A stretch of DNA of 44,461 nucleotides from Paenibacillus elgii NBRC 100335 (GCF_004000865.1 NZ_BIMB01000058.1:1-44461); one strand, 5' to 3'; positions 24,543-33,444 are shown, counted from the stretch's first letter. The notes: a model not told the origin generated them from the letters alone. Program-made: numbers and translations.

Positions 24543-25370
24543 ATGGAATTGTGGTACACGGAGAAACAGACCGATAACTTCGGCATTACGGCAAAAATCA
24601 GCAAAACGCACGTCACCGAAAAAACCGACTTCCAGGATCTCGCGATGATCGAAACGGAAGAATGGGGCACGATGCTCGTGCTCGACGGCATGGTCATGAC
24701 GACCGTGAAGGACGAGTTCGTTTATCATGAGATGGTTGCGCATCCGGCGCTCTATACGCATCCGAATCCGAAGCACGTGCTCGTGGTCGGCGGCGGCGAC
24801 GGCGGTGTCATCCGCGAAGTGATGAAGCACCCCGAAGTGGAAAAAGCGGTGCTGGTCGATATCGACGGCAAAGTCATCGAGTACTCCAAGCAGTACCTGC
24901 CGACCATCGCAGGCGAACTGGACAACCCGCGCGTGGAAGTGATCGTGAACGACGGCTACATGCATATCCACGATCATAAGAACACGTACGACGTGATCAT
25001 GGTCGATTCCACCGAACCGGTCGGTCCGGCAGTGAACTTGTTCACGCAGGGCTTCTATAAAGGCATCTACGACGCGCTGAAGGAAGACGGCATTTTCGTA
25101 GCCCAAACGGACAACCCGTGGTTCAAAGCGGATCTGATCCAAAATGTCAACCGCGACGTGAAGCAAATTTTCCCGATCGTCCGCGTCTACTGTGCGAACA
25201 TCCCGACGTATCCGAGCGGCCTCTGGACCTTTACCATGGGCAGCAAGAAGCACGATCCGCTCGCCGTCGACGAAACGAAAATCCCGGAGATCGACACGAA
25301 GTACTACTCGCCGCGTCTGCATAAGGCGGCTTTCGTACTGCCGAAATTCGTGGAAGATTTGACGAAGTAA
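24543..25370 (+). CDS. speE: Spermidine synthase
   Basis: The protein has 275 residues from the ATG at 24543, with AAAGGTGG upstream. It has the spermidine synthase signatures: MVLDGMVMTTVKDEFVYHEM, the decarboxylated-SAM site VLVVGGGDGGVIREVMKH, and the catalytic MVDSTEPVGPAVNLFTQGFY. It transfers an aminopropyl group to putrescine. The putrescine is supplied by agmatinase, encoded 20 bp downstream in the same operon. Confidence 0.96.
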   Translation: MELWYTEKQTDNFGITAKISKTHVTEKTDFQDLAMIETEEWGTMLVLDGMVMTTVKDEFVYHEMVAHPALYTHPNPKHVLVVGGGDGGVIREVMKHPEVEKAVLVDIDGKVIEYSKQYLPTIAGELDNPRVEVIVNDGYMHIHDHKNTYDVIMVDSTEPVGPAVNLFTQGFYKGIYDALKEDGIFVAQTDNPWFKADLIQNVNRDVKQIFPIVRVYCANIPTYPSGLWTFTMGSKKHDPLAVDETKIPEIDTKYYSPRLHKAAFVLPKFVEDLTK

Positions 25371-25390
25371 GCGGAGGAGACTAGCGACTG

Positions 25391-26260
25391 ATGAAACTTG
25401 ATCAAAAATATTCCGGCAACGTGTTCATTCTGAGCTCGGACGACTATGCGGCGTCCCGCGCCGTCATTTACGGCATGCCGATGGACTATACCGTCAGCTT
25501 CCGTCCCGGCTCCCGGTTCGGCCCTTCGCGTATTCGCGAGGTGTCGATCGGTCTGGAGGAATACAGCCCGTATTTGGATAAAAGCCTGGAAGACATCACC
25601 TATTTCGACGCAGGCGACCTGCTGCTGCCGTTCGGCAACCCGGGCCGCAGCCTCGACATCATCGGCGAATACGTGCACGGACTGCTGGCCGACGGCAAGT
25701 TCCCGCTTGGCCTTGGCGGCGAGCATCTCGTTTCGTGGCCGGTCATCCAAGAGGTGTACAAGAAATACCCGGATCTTGCGCTCATCCACATCGATGCGCA
25801 TGCCGATCTGCGCGAGCAGTACGAAGGCGAGCCGCTGTCCCACTCGACGCCGGTTCGCAAAGCGGCGCTGCTCATGGGCGGCAAGAACGTGTACCAGTTC
25901 GGCATTCGTTCCGGCTCCCGCGAGGAATTCCAGTTCGGACGCGAGAACATTAACTTCTATCCGTTCGAAGTGTTGGAGCCGCTCAAGAAGGTGCTGCCTG
26001 AGCTGGCCGGACGTCCGGTTTATTTGACGATCGACATCGACGTGCTCGATCCGATGTGCGCTCCGGGCACCGGTACCGCCGAAGCGGGCGGTATCACGTC
26101 CAAGGAGCTGCTCGCGGCGATTCATGCGATGGCCGCCTCCGAATTGAACTTCGTCGGCGCCGATCTCGTCGAAGTGGCCCCGGCCTACGACCCGACGGAG
26201 CAGACCCAGATCGTCGCCAGCAAGCTGATTCGCGAAATGCTGCTCGGTTTGGTGAAATAA
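25391..26260 (+). CDS. speB: Agmatinase
   Basis: The protein has 289 residues. Ureohydrolase manganese-ligand motifs: GGEHLVSWP, HIDAHADLR and TIDIDVLDPMCAPGTG. It hydrolyses agmatine to putrescine and urea, feeding SpeE. GGAGGAG precedes the ATG. The arginine decarboxylase that makes agmatine is not in the window. The operon ends at the hairpin at 26281. Confidence 0.95.
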   Translation: MKLDQKYSGNVFILSSDDYAASRAVIYGMPMDYTVSFRPGSRFGPSRIREVSIGLEEYSPYLDKSLEDITYFDAGDLLLPFGNPGRSLDIIGEYVHGLLADGKFPLGLGGEHLVSWPVIQEVYKKYPDLALIHIDAHADLREQYEGEPLSHSTPVRKAALLMGGKNVYQFGIRSGSREEFQFGRENINFYPFEVLEPLKKVLPELAGRPVYLTIDIDVLDPMCAPGTGTAEAGGITSKELLAAIHAMAASELNFVGADLVEVAPAYDPTEQTQIVASKLIREMLLGLVK

Positions 26261-26280
26261 TCGAATCGCACGGAAGTGCC

Positions 26281-26320
26281 GCCGCCATGTTTTCCCTTGT
26301 GGGAAGCATGGCGGCTTTTT
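26281..26320 (+). terminator. speEB terminator
   Basis: GCCGCCATG and GGGAA inner pairs close on CATGGCGGC, then TTTTT. A strong rho-independent hairpin. Confidence 0.9.
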
Positions 26321-26422
26321 GCGTTTGGCTTCCTGCCCACCCGGTACTAGTCGAAGTTAGTACTTATCCCCTTCATTGGTTGCAGCCTACAATAAAGCCA
26401 TAAAGAGAGGGGGGGCTCGCGT

Positions 26423-27055
26423 GTGAATGCGGCAAAATCATTGGTGGCAACAACAAAACCTGCGTTTCCGGTTTTCGTCCTGTTGGCGTATGGGGGATTC
26501 TGGGCATGGATGGCGATAGCGCCGTTAAACCGGTTCGACTGGCTGCTGGAAAATTTGCTGATCTTTCTATGCGTGGGGATGCTGATCGGAACCTACCGAA
26601 GGTTTCCGCTCAGTCACAGTTCTTATGTGGGGATTGCTTTGTTTTTGGCGCTTCATACGTACGGGTCGCACAACTCCTACGGCGCGACGCCGATCGATCC
26701 GCTGCTGCAGCAGCTGTTCGGCGGGGGGCGTCTGCCGTATGACCGGCTGGTGCACCTGGCTTACGGCGTGCTGCTGGCTGGACCGATCCGGGAGGTGCTT
26801 AGGAGGCTTGCGGGGGTGAGAGGCTTTGCGGCGGATGCGCTTGCCGTTGCCGTTGTGCTGGCCACCGGCGCATTTTACGAATTGATCGAGATGTGGGTCG
26901 CCGGACTGGTGGCCCCGGAGATGGGCGCGCTGTTTCTTGGATCGCAAGGCGATCCGTGGGACGCGCAGCACGATATGGAGCTTGAACTGATCGGGGCTAT
27001 AGCGATATTGGGGCTGGGGGCTTTGCTGCGCCGCCTCAACCTTTTCGCAAAGTGA
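26423..27055 (+). CDS. DUF2238 family membrane protein (YjdF-like)
   Basis: The protein has 210 residues from a GTG start behind an AGAGGGGGGG purine run. About six membrane helices. Family signatures are HTYGSHNSYGATPID, YDRLVHLAYGVLLAGP and LGSQGDPWDAQHDM. Function unknown. The last 20 bp overlap the convergent phosphoesterase gene. Confidence 0.85.
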   Translation: MNAAKSLVATTKPAFPVFVLLAYGGFWAWMAIAPLNRFDWLLENLLIFLCVGMLIGTYRRFPLSHSSYVGIALFLALHTYGSHNSYGATPIDPLLQQLFGGGRLPYDRLVHLAYGVLLAGPIREVLRRLAGVRGFAADALAVAVVLATGAFYELIEMWVAGLVAPEMGALFLGSQGDPWDAQHDMELELIGAIAILGLGALLRRLNLFAK

Positions 27056-27914
27056 ACACCGTCAGCTCCGGACGGCATAGAAAGCGGACGGGATGCTCGG
27101 AAACGCCGATGCCCCGGTTGACGTACAGCTGTAGCTTGCCGGCGCCTAGAACGTAATGCCCGAGGACATACTTCTTTCCGAATTTCGGCGTAACCACATG
27201 TCCGTAGAACGGCAGGCGCACTTGACCTCCGTGGCTATGTCCTGACAGTTGGAAGTCAACCGGATACTGTACGGCGATATCGGCGAAATCGGGGCAATGC
27301 GACAGCAAAAGGACGAAATCCTCCGGTTTAACGCGGGCCAGCGCCTTATCGATGTCAGGGTAGCCCTTCCATTGGTCGTCTACGCCTGCCATGACGAAGC
27401 TGCTCCCATGGCGTTGAATCCGGACCATCCTGTTGGTCAGCAGCTCGAAAGCAGCGCTTTTCAATAGGGCTTCAACTTTTGGAGCTTCTTTATAATAATC
27501 GTGATTGCCCAGCACCGCATATTTTCCCAACGGAGGCTTCAGCTCCGAGAGTATGCGGGCATAGGCGTCGCCGTCCGGTCCGACGGCATAATCCACCAGA
27601 TCTCCGGTAAAGCATACGATATCCGGTTGAATCCGGTTGATCAGTCCAATCAGTTCCGACAAGTCCTTCGCATCAAAATTGAAGCCGAGGTGCACGTCGC
27701 TGAACTGCACTATTTTTATACCGTCCATCTGTTGAGGCAGTCTTGCAAAAGACAGTGTATATTCCGTGACTTCCAGCCATTTCGGCTCGGCGTAACGGGC
27801 GTATCCGTAGGTGGCCCCGGGCAGGGCAACGAGTCCGGTGGCGGCTAACGTCATTGTTTTCAGAAAGGATCTTCTTGACAGCTTTTTATTGCGGTTGCTT
27901 TCGTTGGAATCCAT
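27036..27914 (-). CDS. Tat-exported metallophosphoesterase (YkuE-like)
   Basis: The protein has 292 residues. A twin-arginine signal (SRRSFLK at about 14-20, then a hydrophobic stretch) is followed by the calcineurin-like metal motifs: FSDVHLG, GDLVDY, GNHDYY, LSHCPDF and SGHSHGGQ. It acts outside the membrane or on the wall; YkuE-type proteins are zinc-dependent phosphodiesterases linked to the cell wall. Stands alone on its strand. Confidence 0.9.
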   Translation of the reverse strand: MDSNESNRNKKLSRRSFLKTMTLAATGLVALPGATYGYARYAEPKWLEVTEYTLSFARLPQQMDGIKIVQFSDVHLGFNFDAKDLSELIGLINRIQPDIVCFTGDLVDYAVGPDGDAYARILSELKPPLGKYAVLGNHDYYKEAPKVEALLKSAAFELLTNRMVRIQRHGSSFVMAGVDDQWKGYPDIDKALARVKPEDFVLLLSHCPDFADIAVQYPVDFQLSGHSHGGQVRLPFYGHVVTPKFGKKYVLGHYVLGAGKLQLYVNRGIGVSEHPVRFLCRPELTVFTLRKG

Positions 27915-28166
27915 GTGAATGAGCGATCTCCTCGGGATGGATTGGCCGGCGGCCGAAACTTACTATAACAGACGTAGGAAGCCTTCATTTGGTTTCCATA
28001 AATGGAAGCCCGTTATTCCTATACCATCTTAGCAAGAATAAGGGGCCTTGCAAACCGCTGCTTCCCGTCGATTGCGGGCTTGTCCTTGAACGGAGGAAGC
28101 CCTGTCCGCGGACTACTTTTTTTTGTACAATAAGAGGATCACAGCAGGACGGGAGAGAAAGCGAAA

Positions 28167-28613
28167 ATGACGGAAAAGCAGCAGACCGGCGCCGGCAAGC
28201 GGGCCGTACGCATTACGCTGGAAAGCGACAGCGGCGGGGAACGGATCGTGCGGCAGATGACAGGCGATTGGTTCTCGAAGGGACGGCACGCGTACCTCCG
28301 ATATGCGGAGCCTCCGGAAGCGGAGATGGGCCGTACGATGACGACCGTCCGGGTGGAGCAGGGGGAAGTGCGGATTGTCCGGCACGGGGACGTATCCTTC
28401 GAGCAGACGTTCGTTCCGGGCCGGCGGCATTACGGCTATCTTCAGACCCCTCAAGGGCGGCTTGAGCTGGAGACGTTTACCCAAATGCTTGACGTTGCCG
28501 CGGAAGGACCGGACGCTCTGCTTGCCGTCCGCTGGAGCTATGAGCTATCGGTGATGGGGCAAGCGCCCGAGCGCTGCAGCCTATGCCTGACCGCCGTATC
28601 CTTACCGGAGTGA
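28167..28613 (+). CDS. ywiB: YwiB family (DUF1934) protein
   Basis: The protein has 148 residues with GGGAGAG before the ATG. The beta-rich sequence (RITLESDSGGERIVRQMTGDWF, RHYGYLQTPQGRLELETFT, LAVRWSYEL) matches DUF1934/YwiB, a small barrel of unknown function. In Bacillus it lies next to argS in the same chromosomal neighbourhood; here argS does not follow and a subtilase gene is found instead. Confidence 0.83.
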   Translation: MTEKQQTGAGKRAVRITLESDSGGERIVRQMTGDWFSKGRHAYLRYAEPPEAEMGRTMTTVRVEQGEVRIVRHGDVSFEQTFVPGRRHYGYLQTPQGRLELETFTQMLDVAAEGPDALLAVRWSYELSVMGQAPERCSLCLTAVSLPE

Positions 28614-28617
28614 CCGG

Positions 28618-29784
28618 TTATTTAGATACGGCGGATACGCTTCGAAAGGCGTGAATTTCCTTCGCGCCGGTTATCGTTTTGCGCGATTTTACGATATAGC
28701 GGGCATGCTTGCGCAGCAAATTTTTTATTCGCAGCGGCTTGAGACCGGGCTTTTTCGCTAGCATCAGTGCGATAACCCCTGTGACGTGGGAGGTGGCCAT
28801 GGACGTGCCGCTGAGTTCGTGATACTTGCCCCGGAGCCAGGTGGAGTATACTTTCTCCCCGGGCGCGTAGATGTTGATCTGTTTGCCGATATTGCTGAAG
28901 GGGGCAATCCGGCCTTTGCGGGTCGTCGCTCCGACGGCGATCACTTGCCGCAGCCGGGCCGGATAGTCGACCTCGGCCTGATTGCCTTCGTTGCCGGAGG
29001 AGGCTACGACGAGGATGCCGCTCCGGTAGGCGCTGAGCACCGCCGCTTCCAGCGCTTTGCTGTACGTTTTCATACCGAAGCTCATATTGATGATATCGAC
29101 GCCGCTGGAGACGCACCAGTCGATGCCTCCGATAATATCGGAGACGAATGCGCCGCCGTGCTGATCGAAAGCTTTCACCGGATGAATAATGGCCTGCGGC
29201 GCTACGCCGATAATGCCCCGGTGCCGGGTGTACGCCGCGATCGTTCCCGTGATATGCGTGCCGTGGCCGTTGTCGTCAATCGGCGGCAGCTGGCGGTTCA
29301 AAATATTGACGCCCCGCGACAAACAATGGCGAAGGTCGGGGTGCGTATAATCCGCGCCTGTGTCGATGACGCCGATGCGGACCCGTTCCCCGCGCGATTT
29401 GCTCCAGGCCTGCGGGGCGCGAATGTGGCGGACTCCCCAAGGGATGACGGCCTTGACGGGCGATTTTTTTTCTTCGCCGGACGGCAGAGCGGACGAAGCA
29501 TGGCCCAGGACATGCAGCTTAATGCGCGTATCCGGCTCGATCGAACCGATAAAAGGGGCTGATACCGCTTCGCTGCCGGTCCGAAGCGTGCAGGAGATGG
29601 CGCGGATGAGATGGAGCGGCTGAATCTGGTGCAGCCGGGGCAGCGATTTCCGCTGCCGGCCGATTTGCCGGGCGAAATCGGCATAGTCCCGGTCGTTCAG
29701 AAACCGGATAATATGCCGCTTGTCGGCATCCTCGGAGCCTTCCATGGCTTCGTGAAGCCATGACACGAACGTCGACGGATTCAT
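28618..29784 (-). CDS. S8 family serine peptidase (subtilase), intracellular type
   Basis: The protein has 388 residues from MNPSTFVSWL, behind GGGAGGG. Catalytic triad Asp141 (GVIDTGADYTHPDL), His174 (NGHGTHITGT) and Ser328 (SGTSMATSH), with the oxyanion Asn in SSGNEG. There is no signal peptide: the first 110 residues are hydrophilic and may act as a propeptide or regulatory segment. This fits a cytosolic or forespore protease rather than a secreted subtilisin. Convergent with ywiB, 4 bp apart. Confidence 0.9.
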   Translation of the reverse strand: MNPSTFVSWLHEAMEGSEDADKRHIIRFLNDRDYADFARQIGRQRKSLPRLHQIQPLHLIRAISCTLRTGSEAVSAPFIGSIEPDTRIKLHVLGHASSALPSGEEKKSPVKAVIPWGVRHIRAPQAWSKSRGERVRIGVIDTGADYTHPDLRHCLSRGVNILNRQLPPIDDNGHGTHITGTIAAYTRHRGIIGVAPQAIIHPVKAFDQHGGAFVSDIIGGIDWCVSSGVDIINMSFGMKTYSKALEAAVLSAYRSGILVVASSGNEGNQAEVDYPARLRQVIAVGATTRKGRIAPFSNIGKQINIYAPGEKVYSTWLRGKYHELSGTSMATSHVTGVIALMLAKKPGLKPLRIKNLLRKHARYIVKSRKTITGAKEIHAFRSVSAVSK

Positions 29785-30010
29785 GTCGTTCCCTCCCACA
29801 GGCTCGGAAATTCCTTTTTGTATCGTATGAGGGACCGAATGCTTCCGTATGAGCGCATGGCCTTATTCAAAATAATTAGGTGCGTGACCGTGTCAAAGCG
29901 AAAGCGGACACATACCATAAGTAGGGGAGGGTCTGGCACTCCTCCGTCTTTCATTCAGCAGGGGCAAAAGACAGCGGGCAGTGGGCTCCTGGTCTTTTGC
30001 GGATACAGTC

Positions 30011-30079
30011 GGAACAAGGATCACGCCTGCAGCGGACGGCGCCGAGCGCGAGCTGCCGGTGCGGTCCTTGTTTCCATTT
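30011..30079. repeat. Long inverted repeat upstream of rpoE
   Basis: GGAACAAGGA (from 30011) pairs with TCCTTGTTTCC (to 30079), one bulge, around a GC-rich 47-base loop. It could be a terminator or attenuator. The rest of the gap 29785-30189 holds another weaker dyad (GAAAGCGGA with TCCGTCTTTC, about 29898-29954) and no gene that I can support. Confidence 0.4.
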
Positions 30080-30189
30080 CGGGAAATGCCGCGCGGCCAG
30101 TTGCTTTTTTACATAAAATAAGGTTTACTTATTGGTGATAGTGGATAGTTTAGTGGTAGTTAAAGACGTTGGAAGGGATGTGCCCCGAA

Positions 30190-30777
30190 ATGAGTGCTCA
30201 AAACTTACTGCTTAAAATCGGCGCAGAGCAAGCTAAGGAAATGCCTATGGTTGACCTCGCCTTTGAGCTTCTGAAAGCGGCCAATACGCCGTATTACTAT
30301 CGGGATTTGATGGCGGAGATTGCCAAAATCAAAGGTCTGTCCGATGACGAAGTCATGCAGGTCATTGCGCAATTATATACGGAGATTAATATCGACGGCC
30401 GCTTTGCGTGCGTCGGCACCAATCTGTGGGGATTAAAACGCTGGTACCCTGTCGAGAAGTCCGAGGATTCGGTAGGCAGCGGCAAGCGTCCGCGCATCAT
30501 TAACGACGAGGATGACGATCTCGACGACGAGGATCTGTTCGCTGAGGAAGAAGACGTATTCAGCGAAGAAGAAGAATACGATTCGTTCGATGCGCCTCGC
30601 GACGACGATTTTGACGCGGAAGAAGAAGCCGAGGAAGAAACCGAGTTTTTCGAAGACGAAGAGCTCGAAGACGAGGAACTGGACGATACGCTGGAAGAGG
30701 AAGCGTCCGAAGAGGATCTGGATGATCTGGGCGAAGACGACGACAGTGCGGACGACGAAGAGGAAGACAATAAATAA
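30190..30777 (+). CDS. rpoE: DNA-directed RNA polymerase subunit delta
   Basis: The protein has 195 residues from the ATG at 30190; GGAAGGG lies 12 bases upstream, and an ATG at 30178 has no room for a site. The N-terminal folded HARE-type domain (about 1-90: EMPMVDLAFELLKAANTPYYYRDLMAEIAKIKG) is followed by a disordered, almost wholly Asp/Glu tail (about 110-195), the hallmark of Firmicute delta. It binds RNA polymerase and increases transcriptional specificity and recycling. Directly upstream of pyrG, as in Bacillus. Confidence 0.95.
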   Translation: MSAQNLLLKIGAEQAKEMPMVDLAFELLKAANTPYYYRDLMAEIAKIKGLSDDEVMQVIAQLYTEINIDGRFACVGTNLWGLKRWYPVEKSEDSVGSGKRPRIINDEDDDLDDEDLFAEEEDVFSEEEEYDSFDAPRDDDFDAEEEAEEETEFFEDEELEDEELDDTLEEEASEEDLDDLGEDDDSADDEEEDNK

Positions 30778-30790
30778 AACAGGCTTGTCC

Positions 30791-30830
30791 TTGACAGCCG
30801 GGATCGTTCAGAGTAAACTATTTTCTGGGC
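30791..30830 (+). promoter_or_regulatory. pyrG promoter with GGGC initiation site
   Basis: TTGACA (30791-30796), 17-bp spacer, TAAACT (30814-30819), then 7 bases to GGGC (30827-30830). Starting a transcript at GGGC is the feature required for CTP-sensitive reiterative G addition at pyrG in Bacillus and Lactococcus. Confidence 0.8.
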
Positions 30831-30873
30831 TTTAGATGGAACGTTACGAACCTTGATGATGTTCGATAAAAAA

Positions 30874-30908
30874 GTGCCCCGTATTTACGGGGGGCTTTTT
30901 CTTTTTTT
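30874..30908 (+). terminator. pyrG leader attenuator
   Basis: GTGCCCCGT pairs with ACGGGGGGC (ATTT loop) and is followed by a run of about 12 T/C. It lies in the pyrG leader, not just after rpoE. The CCCC of the 5' arm can instead pair with a poly-G 5' end. It can also act as the rpoE terminator. Confidence 0.8.
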
Positions 30909-31043
30909 GTTGGAAAAATTTTATAACTTTTCGTAACTTATCGCTTCGTATCAACCTTGATAAACGTGCTTATCCTTTTAAGATAAGGGCGTCGAAGCCG
31001 TTTATCCTGGATCGGGATGCAAAACTTTTGGGAGGTATTACAG

Positions 31044-32645
31044 ATGACAAAGTACATTTTCGTGACCGGGGGCGTCGTTTCCTCCTTAGGCAAAGGCATC
31101 ACGGCCGCATCGCTCGGAAGACTGCTCAAAAACCGTGGACTGAAAGTCACGATCCAGAAGTTCGATCCTTACATTAACGTGGACCCGGGAACAATGAGCC
31201 CTTACCAGCACGGGGAAGTGTTCGTCACCGACGACGGCGCGGAGACGGATCTTGACCTCGGACACTACGAACGTTTTATCGACATCAATCTGTCGAAAAA
31301 CAGCAATGTCACAACGGGGAAAGTGTATTCCTCCGTCATTGCCAAAGAGCGCCGCGGCGAATATTTGGGCGGAACCGTTCAGGTCATCCCGCACATTACG
31401 AACGAAATCAAGGAGCGGGTATTCCGCGCCGGACGCGAAGCGCATTCGGACGTCGTCATCACCGAGATCGGCGGTACGGTGGGCGATATCGAGAGCTTGC
31501 CGTTCCTTGAAGCGATTCGTCAGATCAAGAGCGACATCGGCCGTGAGAACGTCATGTACATTCATGTCACGCTCATTCCTTATTTGAAAGCGGCCGGCGA
31601 AGTGAAAACGAAGCCGACCCAACACAGCGTCAAGGAGCTGCGCAGCATCGGCATCCAGCCGCATGTGATCGTCTGCCGGACGGAGCATCCGTTGACCGAG
31701 GACATGAAGCGCAAGCTGGGGCAGTTCTGCGATGTCGATCCAGGCGCCGTGATCGAGTGCATCGATGCCGAGACGTTATACGAAGTGCCGTTGATGCTGC
31801 GCGAGCAAGGGCTTGACGACATCGTCGTCAACCACCTGAAGCTGTCCACAAACGAGCCGGACATGACCGAATGGGAAAGCCTTGTGAACCGGGTCAAGTC
31901 GCTTAAGACGACGACGGAAATTGCCATTGTCGGCAAATACGTGGCTCTGCACGACGCCTATCTCAGCATTGTCGAATCGCTCGGTCACGCCGGAATCGAC
32001 TGCAATACCGAAGTCAAAATCCGTTGGATCAATGCGGAGGAAGTAAACAACGATAACGTAGACCAGCTGCTCTCCGGCGTTCAAGGCATTCTGGTGCCGG
32101 GCGGCTTCGGCGATCGCGGCATCGAAGGCAAAGTGACGGCGATCCGTTACGCGCGCGAGAACAAAATCCCGTTCTTCGGCATTTGTCTCGGCATGCAGGT
32201 AGCCGTTGTCGAATACGCCCGTTCGGTGGTAGGGCTCGAAGGCGCAAACAGCTCGGAGATTCATCCGACGACGCCTTATCCGGTTATCGACCTGCTTCCG
32301 GAGCAGAAGGATATCGAAGATCTCGGCGGAACGATGCGCCTTGGCCTGTATCCTTGCAAGCTCAAGGAAGGATCACTCGCGATGCGCTGCTACGACGACG
32401 AGCTCGTTTACGAGCGCCATCGTCACCGGTACGAGTTCAACAACGAGTACCGCGACCGCATCGAAGCAGCCGGATTGCAGATTTCCGGCACAAGCCCGGA
32501 CGGCCGTTTGGTCGAGATTATCGAATGCCCGGACCATCCGTGGTTCCTGGCCGTGCAATTCCATCCGGAATTCACTTCGAGACCGAACCGTCCGCAGCCG
32601 CTGTTCAAGCATTTCGTGCAAGCGGCCTACAATCATTCCAAATAA
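31044..32645 (+). CDS. pyrG: CTP synthase
   Basis: The protein has 533 residues from the ATG at 31044, with GGGAGGT upstream. The amidoligase domain (1 to about 270) has GGVVSSLGKGI and the DPYINVDPGTMSP segment; the class I glutamine amidotransferase domain (about 290-533) has the nucleophile in GICLGMQ (Cys381) and FHPEF. It aminates UTP to CTP using glutamine. Expression is probably set by CTP through the leader at 30827-30908. Confidence 0.98.
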   Translation: MTKYIFVTGGVVSSLGKGITAASLGRLLKNRGLKVTIQKFDPYINVDPGTMSPYQHGEVFVTDDGAETDLDLGHYERFIDINLSKNSNVTTGKVYSSVIAKERRGEYLGGTVQVIPHITNEIKERVFRAGREAHSDVVITEIGGTVGDIESLPFLEAIRQIKSDIGRENVMYIHVTLIPYLKAAGEVKTKPTQHSVKELRSIGIQPHVIVCRTEHPLTEDMKRKLGQFCDVDPGAVIECIDAETLYEVPLMLREQGLDDIVVNHLKLSTNEPDMTEWESLVNRVKSLKTTTEIAIVGKYVALHDAYLSIVESLGHAGIDCNTEVKIRWINAEEVNNDNVDQLLSGVQGILVPGGFGDRGIEGKVTAIRYARENKIPFFGICLGMQVAVVEYARSVVGLEGANSSEIHPTTPYPVIDLLPEQKDIEDLGGTMRLGLYPCKLKEGSLAMRCYDDELVYERHRHRYEFNNEYRDRIEAAGLQISGTSPDGRLVEIIECPDHPWFLAVQFHPEFTSRPNRPQPLFKHFVQAAYNHSK

Positions 32646-32668
32646 ATCGCTGTGCGCAGCAATCCAAG

Positions 32669-32714
32669 CAGGAGACGTATCCCGGCATGAACCGGACGCG
32701 TCTCCTGTTTTTTT
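32669..32714 (+). terminator. pyrG terminator
   Basis: CAGGAGACG pairs with CGTCTCCTG with a nested CCGG/CCGG pairing, then TTTTTTT. Confidence 0.9.
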
Positions 32715-32787
32715 ATATCCCAAGAAGCGAACGGTTTGTGCATGTCTGCTTGATTTGTAAAAGTTTTCAACTTTTTTTGGAGATACG

Positions 32788-32814
32788 GCAGGAATCGCGG
32801 GAGCGGCAGCGAAT
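32788..32814 (+). promoter_or_regulatory. Sigma-H-like promoter of spo0F
   Basis: GCAGGAATC (fits RNAGGAWWW with one mismatch), 11-bp spacer, AGCGAAT (fits RNNGAAT). Bacillus spo0F is known to use a sigma-H promoter, which supports the reading. Confidence 0.5.
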
Positions 32815-32881
32815 ACTGTTATTGCGGGCATAACAGAACGGAATTCTCAGCCTCAGGAAAACGGAATAGGAGGATACCTCG

Positions 32882-33274
32882 ATGAAAAAGAAGCTGCTCA
32901 TAGTTGACGATCAAAACGGCATCCGCATCCTGTTGATGGAGGTTTTCAGCAGCGAAGGCTACGAAACCTATCAGGCTTCCAACGGTAAACTCGCACTCGA
33001 GATTGTAAGAAATGTATCGCCCGATCTGGTTTTGCTCGATATGAAGATACCGGGCATGGACGGTCTCGATATCCTCAAGCACATCAAAAGCATTGATGCA
33101 TCGATCAAAGTCATCATGATGACGGCATACGGCGAGCTGGACATGATCAAGGAAGCGACCGATCTCGGCGCGATCATGCACTTCACGAAGCCGTTCGACA
33201 TCGACGAGCTGCGCCAAGCCGTCAACCAGCAGTTGCGAACTCCTAACAATAACTCTTACGCCGTAGGATCCTGA
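32882..33274 (+). CDS. spo0F: Sporulation initiation phosphotransferase Spo0F
   Basis: The protein has 130 residues: a single receiver domain with acidic pocket D9/D10, phosphoacceptor Asp53 (LVLLDMKIPGMDG), Thr81 and Lys103 (FTKPFDI). There is no output domain. In the phosphorelay it takes phosphate from sporulation kinases and passes it to Spo0B. AGGAGG precedes the ATG. A PAS histidine kinase encoded at 39646 could be one donor. The neighbours pyrG and fbaA are the same as in Bacillus. Confidence 0.96.
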   Translation: MKKKLLIVDDQNGIRILLMEVFSSEGYETYQASNGKLALEIVRNVSPDLVLLDMKIPGMDGLDILKHIKSIDASIKVIMMTAYGELDMIKEATDLGAIMHFTKPFDIDELRQAVNQQLRTPNNNSYAVGS

Positions 33275-33292
33275 TGAGGGTCCTCTTTTTTC
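33265..33292 (+). terminator. spo0F terminator overlapping the stop codon
   Basis: AGGATCC (33265-33271) pairs with GGGTCCT (33278-33284), then CTTTTTTCTT. The TGA stop lies in the loop. Confidence 0.75.
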
Positions 33293-33342
33293 TTGAGCGG
33301 TTCCCGGAGTCTATCGTCTTGGGCAGGGTGTGCGATAGATTA

Positions 33343-33371
33343 TTAACGTTTGTCGCGATCTATGATATAAT
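33343..33371 (+). promoter_or_regulatory. fbaA promoter (extended -10)
   Basis: TTAACG (33343-33348), 17-bp spacer, TGA-TATAAT (33363-33371). A TCTATCG...CGATAGA inverted repeat lies just upstream (33310-33338). Confidence 0.7.
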
Positions 33372-33444
33372 GGGCCAGTATGACAAAAGAGTACAGATAA
33401 GCACTCTGGCACGGTCATTAACGACATAGGAGGAGAGAACCACC

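Noticed and set aside
30011..30079. Possible T-box leader before rpoE
   Set aside because: No GGGTGG-type T-box sequence or specifier-loop landmarks were found, and rpoE is not a T-box target; kept only as an inverted repeat.
30297..30770. Ser-rich minus-strand frame opposite the acidic tail of rpoE
   Set aside because: A poly-Ser frame is simply the complement of GAA/GAC-rich codons for Glu/Asp.
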